Shown: positions 1 to 13,384, counted from the stretch's first letter. The stretch: DNA of 64,000 nucleotides from Inia geoffrensis (GCA_036417435.1 CM070908.1:48951090-49015089), one strand, 5' to 3'. The notes: generated by a model not told the origin, from the sequence alone. A program made the numbers and translations.

Positions 1-2505
1 TGGGTGTGATTTACCAAAAGAAAGAACGAGATTTCAGTGCATCTTTTATTTGGGATGAAGATTATTCTGGCCTTGACCCTATAGTGAACTGCTGCAGCCA
101 GTAACTCAGAAAGGAAAAAAAAAAAGTGCTTCCATTAAACTGGCAGCCTCCTAACAAATTTTGCCCATCAGCACGCACACACATCAGTCATGAAGCCATG
201 TCTTCCATGAAGCTTCTCTTGGCCACTCTCAAGTCCTTGACACACACCTTGTCACTGACAGCTAGTATGCAAATTGCCTAAAAGCTCCATTAGGCTGATC
301 TAGGCAAGGGAAGCCCATCTGTCAGTTCTGTGACACTTTCCCTTTTGGATCCTCATGTGGGAATATGTTCTTGAGACACCCAGTTGGATGAATTTGTGCC
401 AGTGTCTGGAATCACCAACCTTGGAGGAAATTGTCACTTCTACTTTTTTTTTATAGACTTCAATATTTGATCTCCTCTTCCTCCTGCTACTAAAGAATAA
501 AATTTAAATGGATGGGAAAGTTTTCTATTCTAAATAAAAAAGAACACGTTATTATTTTATGCACAGAAGAAGGAACATGATGAGCCCTCTGTTTGGGAAA
601 TCATGGTATTACTGGGTGTTTTCCACTACTGTGTGTGTGGTCTGCTCTTCACAGGAGAGAACACACAATTTCAAATTAACTGGAACTTGTCAGCTGTTGC
701 TGATAGAGGTTGGAAGTTTTGGGGAAAAACAGTGGCATGACATTACTTCAACAGGCCTGCCTATTAAAGGCATTGATTGAAAATGGCCTCATGATTCCTA
801 TCCCCTCTTTCTTCTTTTTTAAAAAAGACAACAATTACATGTAAGCAATTGGAAAAGGAGGTCTAACCCCCTTGTTCCAATGGTTTTATGAGCATGCGCA
901 AGTCTCTTGCCCATCTCAAGTTGAAATCCTAAGAGAAAAGTTAGGATTGGCAATAGCAGATTCAGAAAAGCACCGATAATTATGATCATTGGTATCTGTT
1001 CATTAGAAACAAACTTCTTTTATCCATCTGGTCTACCAGAGTGGTCCACTCATGTTTCTTTCTAAGTAAAGGTAGAGTGGCATAAAAGTAATGTTGGCCT
1101 CACCAAGCTGGGAAAGAAAACATTAAGGATCAGAAAATAGTTCATAGAAATGTACAGTAAATTATAATCTAGAACCAGAAAGATAAAATGTTTCCTCTTT
1201 TTGAAAAATTCACAATTCTATGTCAAATGATGTATGCAGGTATATGAAAGGTTTACAATTGGACAGGACTGATGCTTTTGATCATTTTGGCACCTAAATG
1301 GTTAATTTCATCAGATTTAGAGTCTGCTTTCCATTTTTCAGGAAATGGTCCAAAAAACGGACTGTTGTTATTGACAGGACTACCAAACTAGTTATTATTT
1401 GCTAATAATGTTGTGTTAAAAGTCTAAGCAGAAAAAAAAAAAAAGTCTGAGCAGAGCATCTTGCCAGAGAGAGAGTAAAACTTTTACGCCCAACAGTGTT
1501 TGGATGAGCAACATAATTATACCCTTGTCCACAGCAGATGCTATGTTCTTCGCTTTGGCAGTTTCCCTGTTCAGTGTGCAAATAATTTTCTCCACTGAAG
1601 TTGGTGGCTATTTGTGACAAATATATTCCTTTTCCAGCAAAGAATGGATCTTTTCCATCATAACTCACAAATAGCCACTGCATGGAGTTTTTATTGTTTT
1701 AAACACACACGCAAATCTGATATGAAGCAGAAAGAAAGTTATGTTCATGTCCCATAGCCATCAGAGGATGTGATATGAAGAAAGAAGTTATTTACCAAAC
1801 TAGTTGGAAAAATACATTGTAACAATTATTTCAATATCCTTATTAAAATCAAAATTTAAAAATTACGTCTCAATGTTGGTAGGCAAATTAATTTTTAATT
1901 CAAGTATACACAAGTTCAGTTTGTAATGGAATAGACCTTTATTTACATGTATTGATATTTACAAAGATCTTATGAGCTCTATCTCTGTTTCTTTGTAACA
2001 GGCAAAATTTAGTTGATACATACATAATGAGACCTAGAATATGGAGTTCACTTCCCTCACAGTTTTGACAGACATGTGTGACTGTCCTGTGTTTGAAGAG
2101 ATGAGCGTATTCTTGGCCAGTAATGAGTAAATATATTTCCATAACTTCTCTTGGCTTAGCCCAGCTTCTATAACTCTATCTATAAGCAGCAGGCTAGCAG
2201 GTGTTTGGCAGAGGGCTGCAGAAGGAGAAGAAAGGAGGAGATCTATTTTCCATATCTCCTTTTTTCTGTTCTTCACACAGGCCCCCATCAGTAGAAAGGC
2301 AGGCACAGCCTCTCCTCAAGATGCCATGTTTTCACAACTGTATAGCACAGCATACATTTATCTCATAAAACTAAGAATATAATTGGGGGTTAGGTTTCTG
2401 GATTATCCCTGGATCTACCAAGAACAATCACTATTGACAAGATTTTTATGGTAAAATTCAACATGTAGCAAATGATTAAGTACCAACTGAAAGACTGGTC
2501 CTCAG
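1..2505. other. Intronic sequence, nothing recognised
   Basis: AT-rich single-copy-looking sequence, presumed to be the RBMS3 intron upstream of the exon at 23248. Open frames here are under 95 codons, start and stop at random, and resemble no family I know. I see no RNA gene, tandem array or recognisable transposon. Confidence 0.5.
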
Positions 2506-2936
2506 TACAGTAGGTCTCCTACATACGAACGAGTTCTGTTCAGAGAGCGCGTTAAGTCCAATTGATGGGTAAGTCCAAGAAAGTTAGGCTAGGTACCCAA
2601 CTAACACAATCAGCTGTTTAAGTTCACACAAGTAATACATAAAAAACAAAAAATAAAACATTTTTAATCTTACAGTATAGTACCTTGAAAAGCACAGTAG
2701 TACAGTACAACAGCTGGCATACGGGGCCTGGCACTGAGTGAACAGGCAAGAGTTACTGACTGGAGGAGGGAGAGGAGGTGGGAGATGGTAGAGCTGAAGG
2801 ATCGTCAGCAATAGGAGACGGAGGGCAAGCTGCAATTTCACTCATGCCTGATGTTGATGGCACAGGTGGAACCAGCTGCACATTCGCCTTTTTGAAAGGT
2901 CACAAATTGAAGGTTCGTATGTAGGGGACTTACTGT
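2506..2936. mobile_element. Non-autonomous DNA transposon with terminal inverted repeats (Tc1/mariner, Tigger-like)
   Basis: The left end reads cagtaggtctcctacatacg and the right end, on the opposite strand, reads cagtaagtcccctacatacg, so about 22-24 bp are inverted and nearly identical. The interior (about 380 bp) contains short repeats such as 'cagtagtacagtacaacagc' and no transposase frame. A 'ta' precedes the left end, fitting the TA target of Tc1/mariner elements, but the right flank is less clear. The superfamily call is by eye and the exact family was not determined. Confidence 0.7.
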
Positions 2937-3849
2937 GTATTCATAAGTGTTGAGGGTCAGGGCCCCACGCCCTGTCCTCAACTCTCCAGTGTGCCAAGTC
3001 AGGGATAGCTACTAAAGGATGAAACACTGCACAGAATATTTAGCACCAGCAGAGGCAGGAGGAAAAGAGCCCCTAGATAGAGCCTTAAGCAGGGAGGAGA
3101 TAAATCTGCCTGTGATACAGGTTTCTCAGAGGAGGTGGAATTTGAGTCAGGATATGTAGGTTTTCTCGCACCAGTGGGAGCCAGGAGAAGGGCATCCCAC
3201 GTAGAACAAGAGCACTGATCTGGAGGCAGTAGATTCCACTTTGCCAAACTCTCAAACACCATGATTAGGTGAGATGGCACAAAAAAGGATAAGTGGCCTG
3301 TTTGAACATTGACATCACTTCTCTCCTCTTCTAAGTTGCAACTGAAAAATAAGGAACAATCCAGTATAGTCTCGAGAAGATACTAGACTATGATGTACAA
3401 TCCTATGCTAATAAAGATCTAATAACTCACGTACTTATAAATATAGTTCTAGTTGTATGTAAGAGTCACGTTGAGATACTATTGAAGATGGTATCAGGAC
3501 ACTAGGATTCTAGGTGCATGCAGGGTTAAATGAGATTAGTGATAACTTCTACTCACATGGCACTGCCAGGTCATTGTTATCTTAGATCTTCAGTGTGAGA
3601 TTTTCACCTCTGTTTCCAGATGAAGAGAATTGAGTGTGCGTGGACCATTCACAGAACTGAATTGCTGCCTCAAATGGCACATCCCAAGTTATAAATAACC
3701 GAGCCAATCATGTGTAAAGTTGGGAACTTCCTTCCCAGTTGAATGATCAATGAGGAACAAGGGACATAGTCCTCCTGGTCTCTCTCCTCCTTCCTTTCAC
3801 TTAACCTTCCCCATACTGGCTGCACTCTGTCCTCTCATTTCTTTCTTTT
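2937..3849. other. Intronic sequence, possibly an old degraded repeat
   Basis: No gene is visible. Part of the stretch (about 2990-3300) has the purine-rich look of the unidentified ancient repeat at 27955-28520, but the match is too weak to call. Confidence 0.35.
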
Positions 3850-4245
3850 TTAAATTAATTTTTACTGGAGTATAGTTGATTCACACTGTTGTGTTAGTTT
3901 CAGGTGTACAGCAAAGTGATTCAGTTATACATATACATATATCCACTCTTTTTTAGATTCTTTTCTCATATAGGTCATTACAGAGTATTGACTAGAGTTC
4001 CCTTTGCTATACAGTAGGTCACTGTTAGTTAATCTATTTTATATGTTGTACTGTGTATATGCCAATCACAATCTACCAATTTATCCACCCTGCCTTTCCC
4101 CCGGTAACCATAAGTTTGTTTTCTACATCTGTGACTCTACTTCTGTTTTGTAATTAAGTTCACTTGCACTTGTACCATTTTTTTAGATTCCACATGTAAG
4201 CGATGTCAAATGGTGTTTGTCTTTCTCTGCCTGACTTACTTGTCC
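3850..4245 (-). mobile_element. L1 3' end fragment, antisense, 5'-truncated
   Basis: Read on the minus strand, this ends with the L1 3' UTR motif 'aactatactccagtaaaaat'. It includes the recurring 'gattcagttatacatatacat' (seen on +) and 'ggtaaccataagtttg' segments found in at least five other copies in this window. No ORF2 sequence remains. It is a dead, 5'-truncated LINE-1 insertion in the intron. Confidence 0.85.
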
Positions 4246-5712
4246 TCTTGTTTCTAATCACGTATCTGACATATCTATCCTTTCACACCCTTCCCCTGTG
4301 GGAAGGAGCTTATATACCTTCAGTATAAACAACCGACTTGGGGATATTATTTTCTCTTTGTTGAGAATTTTTTCAGGTTTTATGATGAGGTCCATTTCTA
4401 TCAATGTTGGAGCATTTTTAGTGGCTTCTGGGTTTATCCTTGTGTCTGGTTTTTGTAATAAATACATACAAAAATGGGACTGTAATCACGTAAAGAGGAA
4501 CTACCTGGTTAAGCAAATTTTACAAAATGTTACAGAAAAAAATATATCCTTCTCATGAGATAGCCCAGAAAAGGACCACACACTTTTTCCATTATGTGTG
4601 TATAGCTGAATCTGTTTCTCACCTCACTTTCATTCTTTAGGAACTACCACCAGGGTCTCTTGGTTAAAAAAAAATGAGTTCGAACCCCAAACAAAGGAAT
4701 ATCATTCTCCCTCAAATAACTTAATTACTCAGAAATGCTTTTTGGCAAAACGCAGTTTCTAGCATCTTCCATCTCCCTGCAATTTATCCATACTCTGGAT
4801 TACCTCATTCATTCACTCTGACAGGGGACTGTATTTGTATCATTGCCTGACAGATGTGTTACATGTTTCAGTCTTAAAATATTCGACTCTGAGCTCAGGG
4901 CTGCATACTTGGGGGATGATGTTAAATCAGCCTCGGCGTCACACTGCTGCCATCGCGCCAAATAACTCAGGGGAAAATGATAAGGGTATAAAGAGATCAG
5001 TAAGGCAAGAGAATCTGTGCTTTCAAAAGTAAGGCAAAATAGGAAAAAGACTATCAGTCAAGCACTGGGGAGCAAGTAAAGCAAGAGCAGGCCGTGTTTG
5101 GGACACCCTTACACCGCAGTGAGCCATTACCCTGTGAGTAGTAAATTCTCTTACGTTTGCCTAACTCCTGTTATATAGTTCATGCTAAAATACAGCCGTA
5201 AGACTCACCGGCACATCGATCAGCCTGGTGTTGCTCTCTCTTCTCTCCTAATAGAATAAAATGAGGACATGCCTGATGAATGCTGTGCAGGACAATCCCA
5301 GGTCATTTCTATGGGAGCCATCACAACGGAGCAGTCTCCCTGCTTAAAGAAGATCTGTATGACTCATATCTTTGTAAATGTGAAATATGCAAATACGCTT
5401 CTGCCCTTTGAGATGATATCACTCAATGGAGCTCTCATAAGTGCCTGGCTGTGTTGGATTTTTTGGTGGAAAACCAGCAAACCGTAGAAACTGGCAGTCT
5501 GGAAATGACATCCTTTATTGAGTCATAGGTACTCAGATGTGCATCAAAAAGCAATCATTTCCTTTTTTTTAGCAAAGGTATTGCATTATTCTAAATTTGA
5601 AAAAAAAAATGAGAATCACTTGCAGACAGAAGAGAGGAAAATTTATGAACATTTGGAAATAAGAATTTTTTTATATGCTAATGATCACGGAGACTGTGTG
5701 AAGATGGTCCAG
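4246..5712. other. Intronic sequence, nothing recognised
   Basis: AT-rich unique-looking sequence. The two overlapping opposite-strand open frames at 4258-4558 are short mirror frames without codon structure or homology that I can recognise. Confidence 0.5.
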
Positions 5713-6191
5713 CTTTCCTCAGCTGCCGCTAAGGTGCTTGGTCCTTGAGGTGAGGCCCTCGCTTCATCCCGCGACTAGCACTGAGTCCAGAAGCCCCCGC
5801 CTAGCACTCACCTGCACCATGGCCTCCATCTTGGAGCTCGCCTGCATCTACTCAGCCCTCATCCTCCACCATGATGAGGTGATGGGCACTGAGGATAAAA
5901 TCAATGCCCCCATTAAAGCAGCCAGTATAAGTGTTGAACCTTTCTGGCCACGCTTGTTTGCAAAGGCTTTGGCCAGTGTCAACATCAGGAGCCTCATCTG
6001 CAATGTGGGGGCTGGTGGACCTGCCCAGCAGGAGGTCCTGCCCCCTGTGCCACTGATGCCCCAGCTGAGAATAAGAAAGTAGAAGCAAAGAAACAAGAAT
6101 CTGAAGAGTCTGATGGTGGCGTGGGCTTTGGTCTTTTTGACTAAACCTCTTTAGTAACACGTTCAATAAAAAGCTGAGCTCTAAAAAAAAA
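5713..6191 (+). pseudogene. RPLP1P: RPLP1 processed pseudogene (60S acidic ribosomal protein P1)
   Basis: This is a reverse-transcribed copy of the mRNA for ribosomal stalk protein P1. It has the oligopyrimidine-type 5' UTR start (ctttcctcagctgcc), an ATG at 5819, and an N-terminus MASILELACIYSALILHHDE. The body has the P1 helices with no introns. The frame then slips in the Ala-rich hinge, which is partly deleted. The original frame ends at a stop at 6080-6082. The acidic tail ESEESDGGVGFGLFD is recovered in another frame, ending at the stop at 6142-6144. An AATAAA lies at 6165-6170, followed by an A-tail at about 6183-6191. A short possible target duplication 'gtccag' flanks it. Frameshift plus substitutions (for example GGV for the usual DDM) make it non-functional. 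Probably inserted by L1 machinery. Confidence 0.93.
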
Positions 6192-7570
6192 GTCCAGAGC
6201 CCTTGAATATCAGTTGAAGGAAGATATTCTTTAGCATTTCATGATTTTCTTTCTTTTTTTTTTAATATTTGGATAAAGTGTAAAAATTAAGTTTTGTTTT
6301 AGGAAGATAAAGCTTAAGGTTGTGTGCAGGACAGATTACAGTATCAATACTTGGAGTTTGGGAACAGGAAACACAATTTGGAGATAGGAACATTGATCCA
6401 TATGTGAAGTGAAGTGCTCCCAGACAAGAGCAGAGGCAAGGGAGTGAAAGGAAAAAGACAGATGTGAGAGGCACGGCAAAGGAAGCATAAGCAGGACTTG
6501 GTTGCCCGGATGAGACAGGGCCATGAAGATCAAAAGCAGATGTATCCAGATGTTAAGTCACCAAAGCACAGTTGATCTGTGAAAAATGGCTGCTAAGTTA
6601 AAGTTGAACATTCAAGACATAATGTGTTATGAAACGTTGCTGCCGTGATTTGGGGCAACACGTGGAGATGCCCGGAAGCACAGCAGGCATCCGGAAAAGG
6701 GCACCAGGGGATGCAGGCTGAAAGCAGGCTGTGGGCGGAAAAAACAGCATGTGGGAAAGCATGGGTGCAAATGACCACAAAGGATTCACATCTGAAAGTG
6801 GAAATCCCTGATTGGTATGGGGAGGGGTACAGGGGAGGCTGGGGAGGCTGGTGGAGAAGAGATGGCAGCTTCTAAGGTTTGCTTAGAAGCTGATGAAATT
6901 TAAGCTTTAGAGTCCCTCCTCTTCTCCACCCTTTTCAATAGTCCTATATCTAATCATATCTTCATTCTGTATTCTTCTTCTTAAAAAGTCCAATGACCAT
7001 CCAAATTGGACACATAAACTTTAGCCCCACAAAAGCCACATTCTTCCATTGCCTAGAAGTGTGTTCACATGGTCATATGGGCTTGGAAAATTTGCAAAAG
7101 ATATTTTGATAACAGCTGGTTAAGACCCTGTCCTTTTCCATGTCAGCTGCCGCCTCCTCACTTTTCCCAAGTGGTGGTGGCATTTTGGAATTCCGCTGAG
7201 GGGGCACTGGTAGAGATGAACTTAGTCTGGATACATGCATGTTTGTGTTAACGCTAGCTGTCCTGTGGTAAGAATGGTTTCCAAGAATCTCAAACTGCCC
7301 ACTGTGTGATCTTCTGGGCATTGTGGCAGCCATACATGGCCACGAGATCCTAGTGTGTTAGGTGTGTTGCCTCTGGCCCCTAACACTGCAAGTATATGGG
7401 AAGAAGGAGAAAAAGATTTATTTGCAAGATCTGAAGCCAAAAGATAAGTCTATGCAAAAGTCTTCCCAATTTTTTGTCCCCAAATTTGTCATCCCAACCA
7501 TTTATAAGCCATTGCCATTAATGAGTTGTGAGGCTGAAGAAAAAAAATATTCTAAACTATCGATTAAAAA
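6192..7570. other. Intronic sequence, nothing recognised
   Basis: No supported gene or repeat. Opposite-strand frames around 6262-6875 and 7069-7440 overlap one another and look like chance openings. Confidence 0.45.
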
Positions 7571-7572
7571 TA

Positions 7573-7680
7573 TGTATAACTCATTCACTTTGCTGTACAC
7601 GTGAAACTAATACAACATTGTAAATCAACTATACTCCAATAAAAAATAAAACATAAAATAAAAATAAAATCTATTCCTAA
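7573..7680 (+). mobile_element. L1 3' terminus, sense, strongly 5'-truncated
   Basis: Contains 'cactttgctgtacacgtgaa' and 'caactatactccaataaaaa', the last bases of the artiodactyl/cetacean L1 3' UTR, followed by an A-rich simple tail (aaaataaaacataaaataaa). Only about 100 bp remains. Confidence 0.8.
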
Positions 7681-8117
7681 AAAAAAGCCTCTTTATCAGC
7701 CACTAGAGGACAGACAGAATTACTTTTTTATTCTCTCTACGGAAAATATTATGAAATTACTGTCATATGATGAGAGAAAGAGTATGCAGACCAAAAACAA
7801 AGGAGAATTATTTTTGAAGTGTGTCAGGGAGTTAACATTGTTATTTCAACACTTTCAATGCTTATGTTTTTAAAAAAAAATTATCAGCTTTTTAAAATTG
7901 CTGATTTGTTGTAACATTTCTTCATTCTAAATGAATATTCATTTTTGTAACCAATTTTATTCTTTTTTGAATGAATCCTCCTGCCCCCAGTTTGTAGTTT
8001 TAGGTACTACAAAACCCGGATCTCTCCCTGTATTGGGGGGTTGATCTTAATTTCATAATGAAGCACATAATCTTAATGTCTGGCCCAACCATGCAGACCA
8101 TTTTGGAATTAAACACC
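7681..8117. other. Intronic sequence, nothing recognised
   Basis: AT-rich; no gene or repeat recognised. Confidence 0.4.
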
Positions 8118-8430
8118 TGCTGTGATCTGAATGTTTGTGTCCCCTCCCCCGCACCAAATTCATATGTTAAAATCCTAATGCCCAATGTGACAGTATTAAA
8201 ATGGGGGAGCCTTAGGGAGATGCTTAGATCGTGAGGGCGGAGCCCTGGTGATGGGGTTAGTCCTGTGAGGAGACAGGATAATCTGGGAGCTGGGAGAGGG
8301 TCCTCATCCAACCATGCAGGCCTAAGATCTTGAACCTCCAGCCTTCGAAACTGTGAGAAATATAAAATTCTGTTGTTTATAAGCCACCCAGCCTATGGTA
8401 ATTTGTTATAGCAGCAGGAAGGGACTAGCA
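8118..8430 (+). repeat. MLT1-type LTR (MaLR/ERVL solo LTR)
   Basis: Starts TG and ends CA. It carries the family's landmarks in order: 'ctgaatgtttgtgtcccctc', 'aaattcatatgttaaaatcc', 'aatgtgacagtattaaaatg', 'gaaactgtgagaaatataaa', 'tgttgtttataagccaccca' and 'ttgttatagcagcaggaagg'. No internal sequence is attached, so it is a solo LTR of an old mammalian LTR retrotransposon. Flanking 5-bp duplications are no longer clear. Confidence 0.85.
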
Positions 8431-9535
8431 GCATCCGTTGCTTTCAGCTTTTGTGTGTTCACCCTTTTTACATTCTGTCATCTAGCTCTACTCTATAATA
8501 TCCTCATCCTTTAATTCTTATAATTACAGAATGTCTTAGTGGTTTATATATTAGTGGAACACATTACTATTCCCTAATACTCTATATCCCAATGCAATTT
8601 AAAAATAGTTCCACTCTCTGCATAACACAGTATTTGAGAAATATATTTAACCAGAACTTTAATACTGGTTCAAATCATAGATAAGGGGTTCGAATCAAAA
8701 CTGCAGAATATAAACCAAAGTTAAGGAGATCTCGACCTGTAACATTATTCCGTGTAGAGGATTTCAGGAATTATAACTAGTTGATTTAGTAAAGTATTGT
8801 CAGAAGTACACAAATGATCTTGAATGGAGAGAGATTATCTACCACCTATCATTACTCCATTAAAACAAATGTTATATAATTAAATATTAAACGCTAAATA
8901 ATAATGGGGTCATTTTATAACAGCATATATAAGATGTATTCTAGCCCACAGGAAGACCACCCACTGAAATTGAAGTTTGTATAATGAACAAATTTGGAAT
9001 GTCAGTGATCATTTTTCCGAATCTTCCCAATCCCTCTGTGTCTTTTATGAAAAAGAATCTGTAAGATTAGGTAGGGATAAGACATGAGGATATTGCTTGG
9101 TCACTAGAAGTAATGTATCAGCTACAGACCTGATTTTCATTTTCTTCCATGCATAAACAAGTCTTATCTTTATTTGACCAGCCAGGGTATGATAAGTAGC
9201 TCAATGTAGATGGAACACATCGGGTCACCCCATTTTCAGTCTTCTCATCATGAGGAAGCAAATGCAAAACATGCATCTTTTTGTCATTATCTCTGTGCTC
9301 ACACAAGATGGTAGAGTGTGTCCACAATAGGAACTGGTGGCCAAGATTAGAGGTGTGTCTGTCTGTCATTCTCAAACTGCTAACATATGACACTAACTGG
9401 CCTTGCCAGACACCTTAGTACTGATTGAAATTAATGACTAGTGGAATCTAAGTAAATAAAAGGAAACCTGTCTTTGCACATAGCACAGCCAGCTCTGAGG
9501 TGAGTAGACAGTCAACAATGTAGAATAATGTAGTA
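8431..9535. other. Intronic sequence, nothing recognised
   Basis: AT-rich unique-looking intron. The minus-strand frame at 9118-9393 has no recognisable features. Confidence 0.45.
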
Positions 9536-9536
9536 C

Positions 9537-9705
9537 AGTTGTCCCTTGTTACCTGCCAGGATTGGTTCCAGGCCTCCCTCAGATACTAGAATCCACAGAC
9601 GCTCAAATCCCTTGTATGAAATGGAAATGGGGTGGTACAGTCGGCCTCCGTGTCTGAGAGTTCGGCAGCCTTGGACATGGAAAGCAGACTGTACCCCAAA
9701 CAGTG
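9537..9705. mobile_element. Short Tigger-like DNA transposon remnant
   Basis: Contains 'cagttgtcccttgttacctg' and 'attggttccaggcctccctc', then 'atccacagacgctcaaatcc'. A second terminus-like segment 'cagtcggcctccgtgtctga' ends 'cagactgta'. This arrangement fits an internally deleted TA-flanked Tigger/mariner derivative. The exact family is uncertain. Confidence 0.6.
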
Positions 9706-12650
9706 CTTCTCAGCTAGTGGTGGGTGTATTAGGGTCTCATTCTTCTGTTTGCCTAAACTGGAGGACTTTAGGCATTAAGAAGGAGTTCTGCCACTGTGGT
9801 GTAGTCTGCACTTTGGGCATCTTTACTTTCCTCTGTTGAAATCAGAAACCAACACCAGAGGATGCTGGATTCTACTGGTTAAAAAATATTCCTTTGCCAA
9901 GAAATGTCTTAAATATGGCCATAACTCATTTGAGTAAAAGTTACCACAGTGGTAGAGAAAATTCCATGTGGTTAAGTACCTTCTCTCATTTTCTTTTATC
10001 TCTATTTTTATGAAAGTAATTTTCTCTGATTTCTGTAAACCACTAGAAAAAGCAATCAAATTAATTGCATTTATTGTCTTTGAGAACTCTGGTTATTAAA
10101 GTTGACCATTTCACAGTTAAATTCATTCCCATACTTAAAACAATAACCTGAGTAGTAAAATATGTTTTTTTTAAAATTTATTATGAGACCTGTAACTTAC
10201 AATAAAAGAAATAAATGTTCTCATAAGAATTATCATTGGTACTGTTTCTCTTATCCTTTAATAGTTGTAAATATTGACCACATTTTGGTGTATATCAATT
10301 TTCCTATCTTTTATTTACTTTCTATCCTGCAATTATATGCGCTCAGAACTCTATGCTAACTTTACCTTCCTGAACTGTTTCTCTATTTTTGTCTCTTTAA
10401 CATTTAAAGAGTAATTGTCACTGGTTATATTTTATCTTTTAAAATATCTTCTCATAATAATATTTACTTTTATATATTATTGTTGCACTTACATGATGAA
10501 TTCTCATATGTTCTATTTTACATATGTAGCACAGATTAAATTTGTATTGGTTATCTGAGAATTAGAACTCTTTGATCTTTCTTTGGTATAATATAAATTT
10601 TCTCTAAATAGACCCCTTCTTCAAGTCAAAATTCTGGACAGAAATTTTAAAGCTAACCACTTCAGGAATTCTACGTATAGGAAAGAAATAGTTTATTTGC
10701 AAAACTATAAGGAAGTGTAATTCTAGGCTGCTTTCCTGTCCATGTCTTATAAACTTGAACAAGTTGCTTACCCATTATCTGCCATAGTGTTGGGTTCTGT
10801 ATGATGTTGGTTATAAGCAGAAGGGGTGCTGTGATACATATGTGTTTTATGTTACATACATAACTTAATATGTAAAGCTGGCTTATTAAAATGTTTAACC
10901 CCACACACTGTTCGTTAGACCCATTTACTGAATTACAGAATCCTTATAAAATTACAGATATTATGATTTCAAGGAGGCAGCTTTTATCACTACTGCAATA
11001 GTTAGTACTATAGTTAGTACTATACTTTTTGCTTTGGTGATAGATGTTGTCATAGTTTAGCTTCTTACATTTGGTTGCCTCTGTTTTGATTCTGCTCAAG
11101 ATGTGATCAGATTCATGGAGTTAATGGTCTGCCCTTAAAGAGTTTAAGTGGGTCTCGAGTGTTTGTATATCAAGGGGTGATGCCATAAAAATATTTTCTT
11201 TTCAAGGAGTTCTCTGTTGGCTAATGAGAGGCAGGTTTTCTTTGAGTCCATCATTCTTCAAGGGATTCTTATGTTTCCTGTACTGTTACATCATTAGATC
11301 ATGGAGATTCACTAAATCTGTCTGCACATTCTGCCCTCGCACCCTCTCAGGGTGCCCTCTAGTCCTAGAAGCTGAGACAAAACCACCACGAAATTGTTAT
11401 TCTGTCTTCCCAGGGTATTCTAGCTCCTTCTTTGTATGCATATAAACCCTTTCCTTTGTTTATGTCTTCTATGATGTTGGGCATTTCATCTGTGGTCACA
11501 TCTGTTTGTGATGCAGTGGGGCCCTGGCGTTGGCTGGTACCATTTGTGAAAGCTGATGGCTAAGTTTTCAGAAATTTTGTCAGCCAATTGTTGAACTGTT
11601 AGTAGGTTAAAATCAGCCAAATAAAATTGTGTATATGACAAAAATCAACAAACCTATATACATCAGGGCTTTTTCGGTTTTGTTTTTTGTTTTTGTTTTT
11701 TTCCTTAGAGACCTGGAATACCAGCATAGTCCTAATTCTGAGTCAGTTTTCTGTTTTGATCCTCACCCTGGCCAATTTGCCTTCTACAGAATAGAGCAAG
11801 AACTGTGGCTTCCTTTGGAGAAGGAAAGCAATGGTCACTCTTCAAAATGTCTTTTAGTGATTATCCTTTAGAAAAGGCTCATATCTCTGTTTGCCAAGTA
11901 ACACATAGGATTCTCCAAACCAAAGAAAACAAAACCAAATAAAATCATTCTCTGGAATATTGGAGATGTGTAGTAAGTACTTCGGAACGTAAATATGTAT
12001 GACTATCCCATTTGTGTACAATCCTAGGGCACATATCATACTTGTTAGAAATGAAGGAGATCATTAAACAGAAATAAGCAGTTTAAGCAATTGTTTACCC
12101 ACAACGTCCTCTTGTAGGGCAACAATTTTAAAAAACCTAATTATGTTTAGAGTTGGAAGCTATGAAATTGGTACAGTTTATTTTGTGTATATAAAATTCC
12201 TTGTAAGAGGGTAGACATTTAGTAGTTAGTGTGTTATTTAACCCATAAGCGTTTTTCCACAGGAGATAAGATAGATCTTATTTTAATGAGCACTTTCACA
12301 ATTTGTAGATATTTTCTCAAAATTTGTATATTCTGAAAATGACTTCCCTTGTGAAAGTTTATGTTTATCTTAAAAATTCTTTTGAGGGTCTTGTCATCAG
12401 TTTATCTGAAGGCAATTAGTATCAGTAGCTGAAATAGTACTAACTGAACCTAATTTCTCATTGAAGAATGACATTTCTTGGTTTCTAATGGAGAGAATTT
12501 CAGTTTGGCAAGCATCAGTGGATTGTTTACTTTGCATTGGAAGATTTTAAACCAGGCAAACCCAAGTTCACTAAACCATTCAAGAGACCAAGCAGTACAC
12601 GTCTTACTCAACAGATCATGATTGTTTATAATAACAATGAATATTGTAAA
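9706..12650. other. Intronic sequence, AT-rich, nothing recognised
   Basis: About 2.9 kb of AT-rich intron without a repeat that I could name. The small open frames here are chance openings. A T-rich run lies near 11680-11705. Confidence 0.45.
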
Positions 12651-12654
12651 AATG

Positions 12655-12915
12655 CTTTAAGATTGATGTAATAATGGTAGCTATCCCCTATAGAAGGCTT
12701 ACTGTGTTCCAGGTTTTATTCTCAGTACTTTCCACATAATTACTCATTTGAAATGTTTACAATCTTCTAAGGTAGTTATTATCCCATTTTCAGATGAGGA
12801 AGCTGAGGCAAAAGCAGTTAGGTAATTTGCCCAAGGTCATACAGACAATGAGTGGTACAGCAGGATTGAAACCTGGGTGGTGTGGCTTCAGGATCTAGGG
12901 TCTTAGTGGCTGAAC
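12655..12915 (-). repeat. MIR SINE, antisense
   Basis: Contains 'cccattttcagatgaggaag' followed by 'gcccaaggtcatacag' and 'gattgaaacctggg', the MIR core and tRNA-related region read on the opposite strand. It is diverged, as expected for this old mammalian SINE. Confidence 0.8.
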
Positions 12916-13153
12916 AGTGACAATAACGCTTCCTTCTTCATCTTGAGTCTTTGGAGAGTCTCCCAATTAAGGGCAAATACCCTTTTGTTGCCAGTCTCTG
13001 AAGCCTTAATCACTTATTTTAAAAGGACAAGAGTAATTTGGGGAAGCAAAAGCAGGACTGTCTTATTATTGGGGATAGTTCATTCTGTTGATTATGGAGA
13101 ATATCCCTGTGCAAAATAAATCTCCAATAATCATACAAAAAAGAACATGCATC

Positions 13154-13384
13154 AAAAATTGGATTTGGGGCTTCCCTGGTGGCGCAGTGGTTGAGAGTCC
13201 GCCTGCCGATTCAGGGGACACAGGTTCGTGCCCCGGTCCGGGAAGATCCCACATGCCGCGGGGCGGCGGGCCCGTGAGCCATGGCCTCTGAGCCTGCGCA
13301 TCCGGAGCCTGTGCTCCACAACGGGAGAGGCCACAACAGTGAGGGGCCTGCGTACTGCAAAAAAAAAAAAAAAATTGGATTTGG
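13154..13384 (+). mobile_element. CHR-type tRNA-derived SINE with target-site duplications
   Basis: The SINE body (13169-13369) begins gcttccctggtggcgcagtg, has an RNA polymerase III B-box-like 'ggttcgtgcccc', and ends in a poly-A tract. It is bounded by a perfect 15-bp duplication aaaaattggatttgg at 13154-13168 and 13370-13384. The head and the tail segment 'gaggccacaacagtgag' are typical of cetacean CHR SINEs. The intact duplication and good body conservation point to a relatively recent insertion. Confidence 0.95.
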
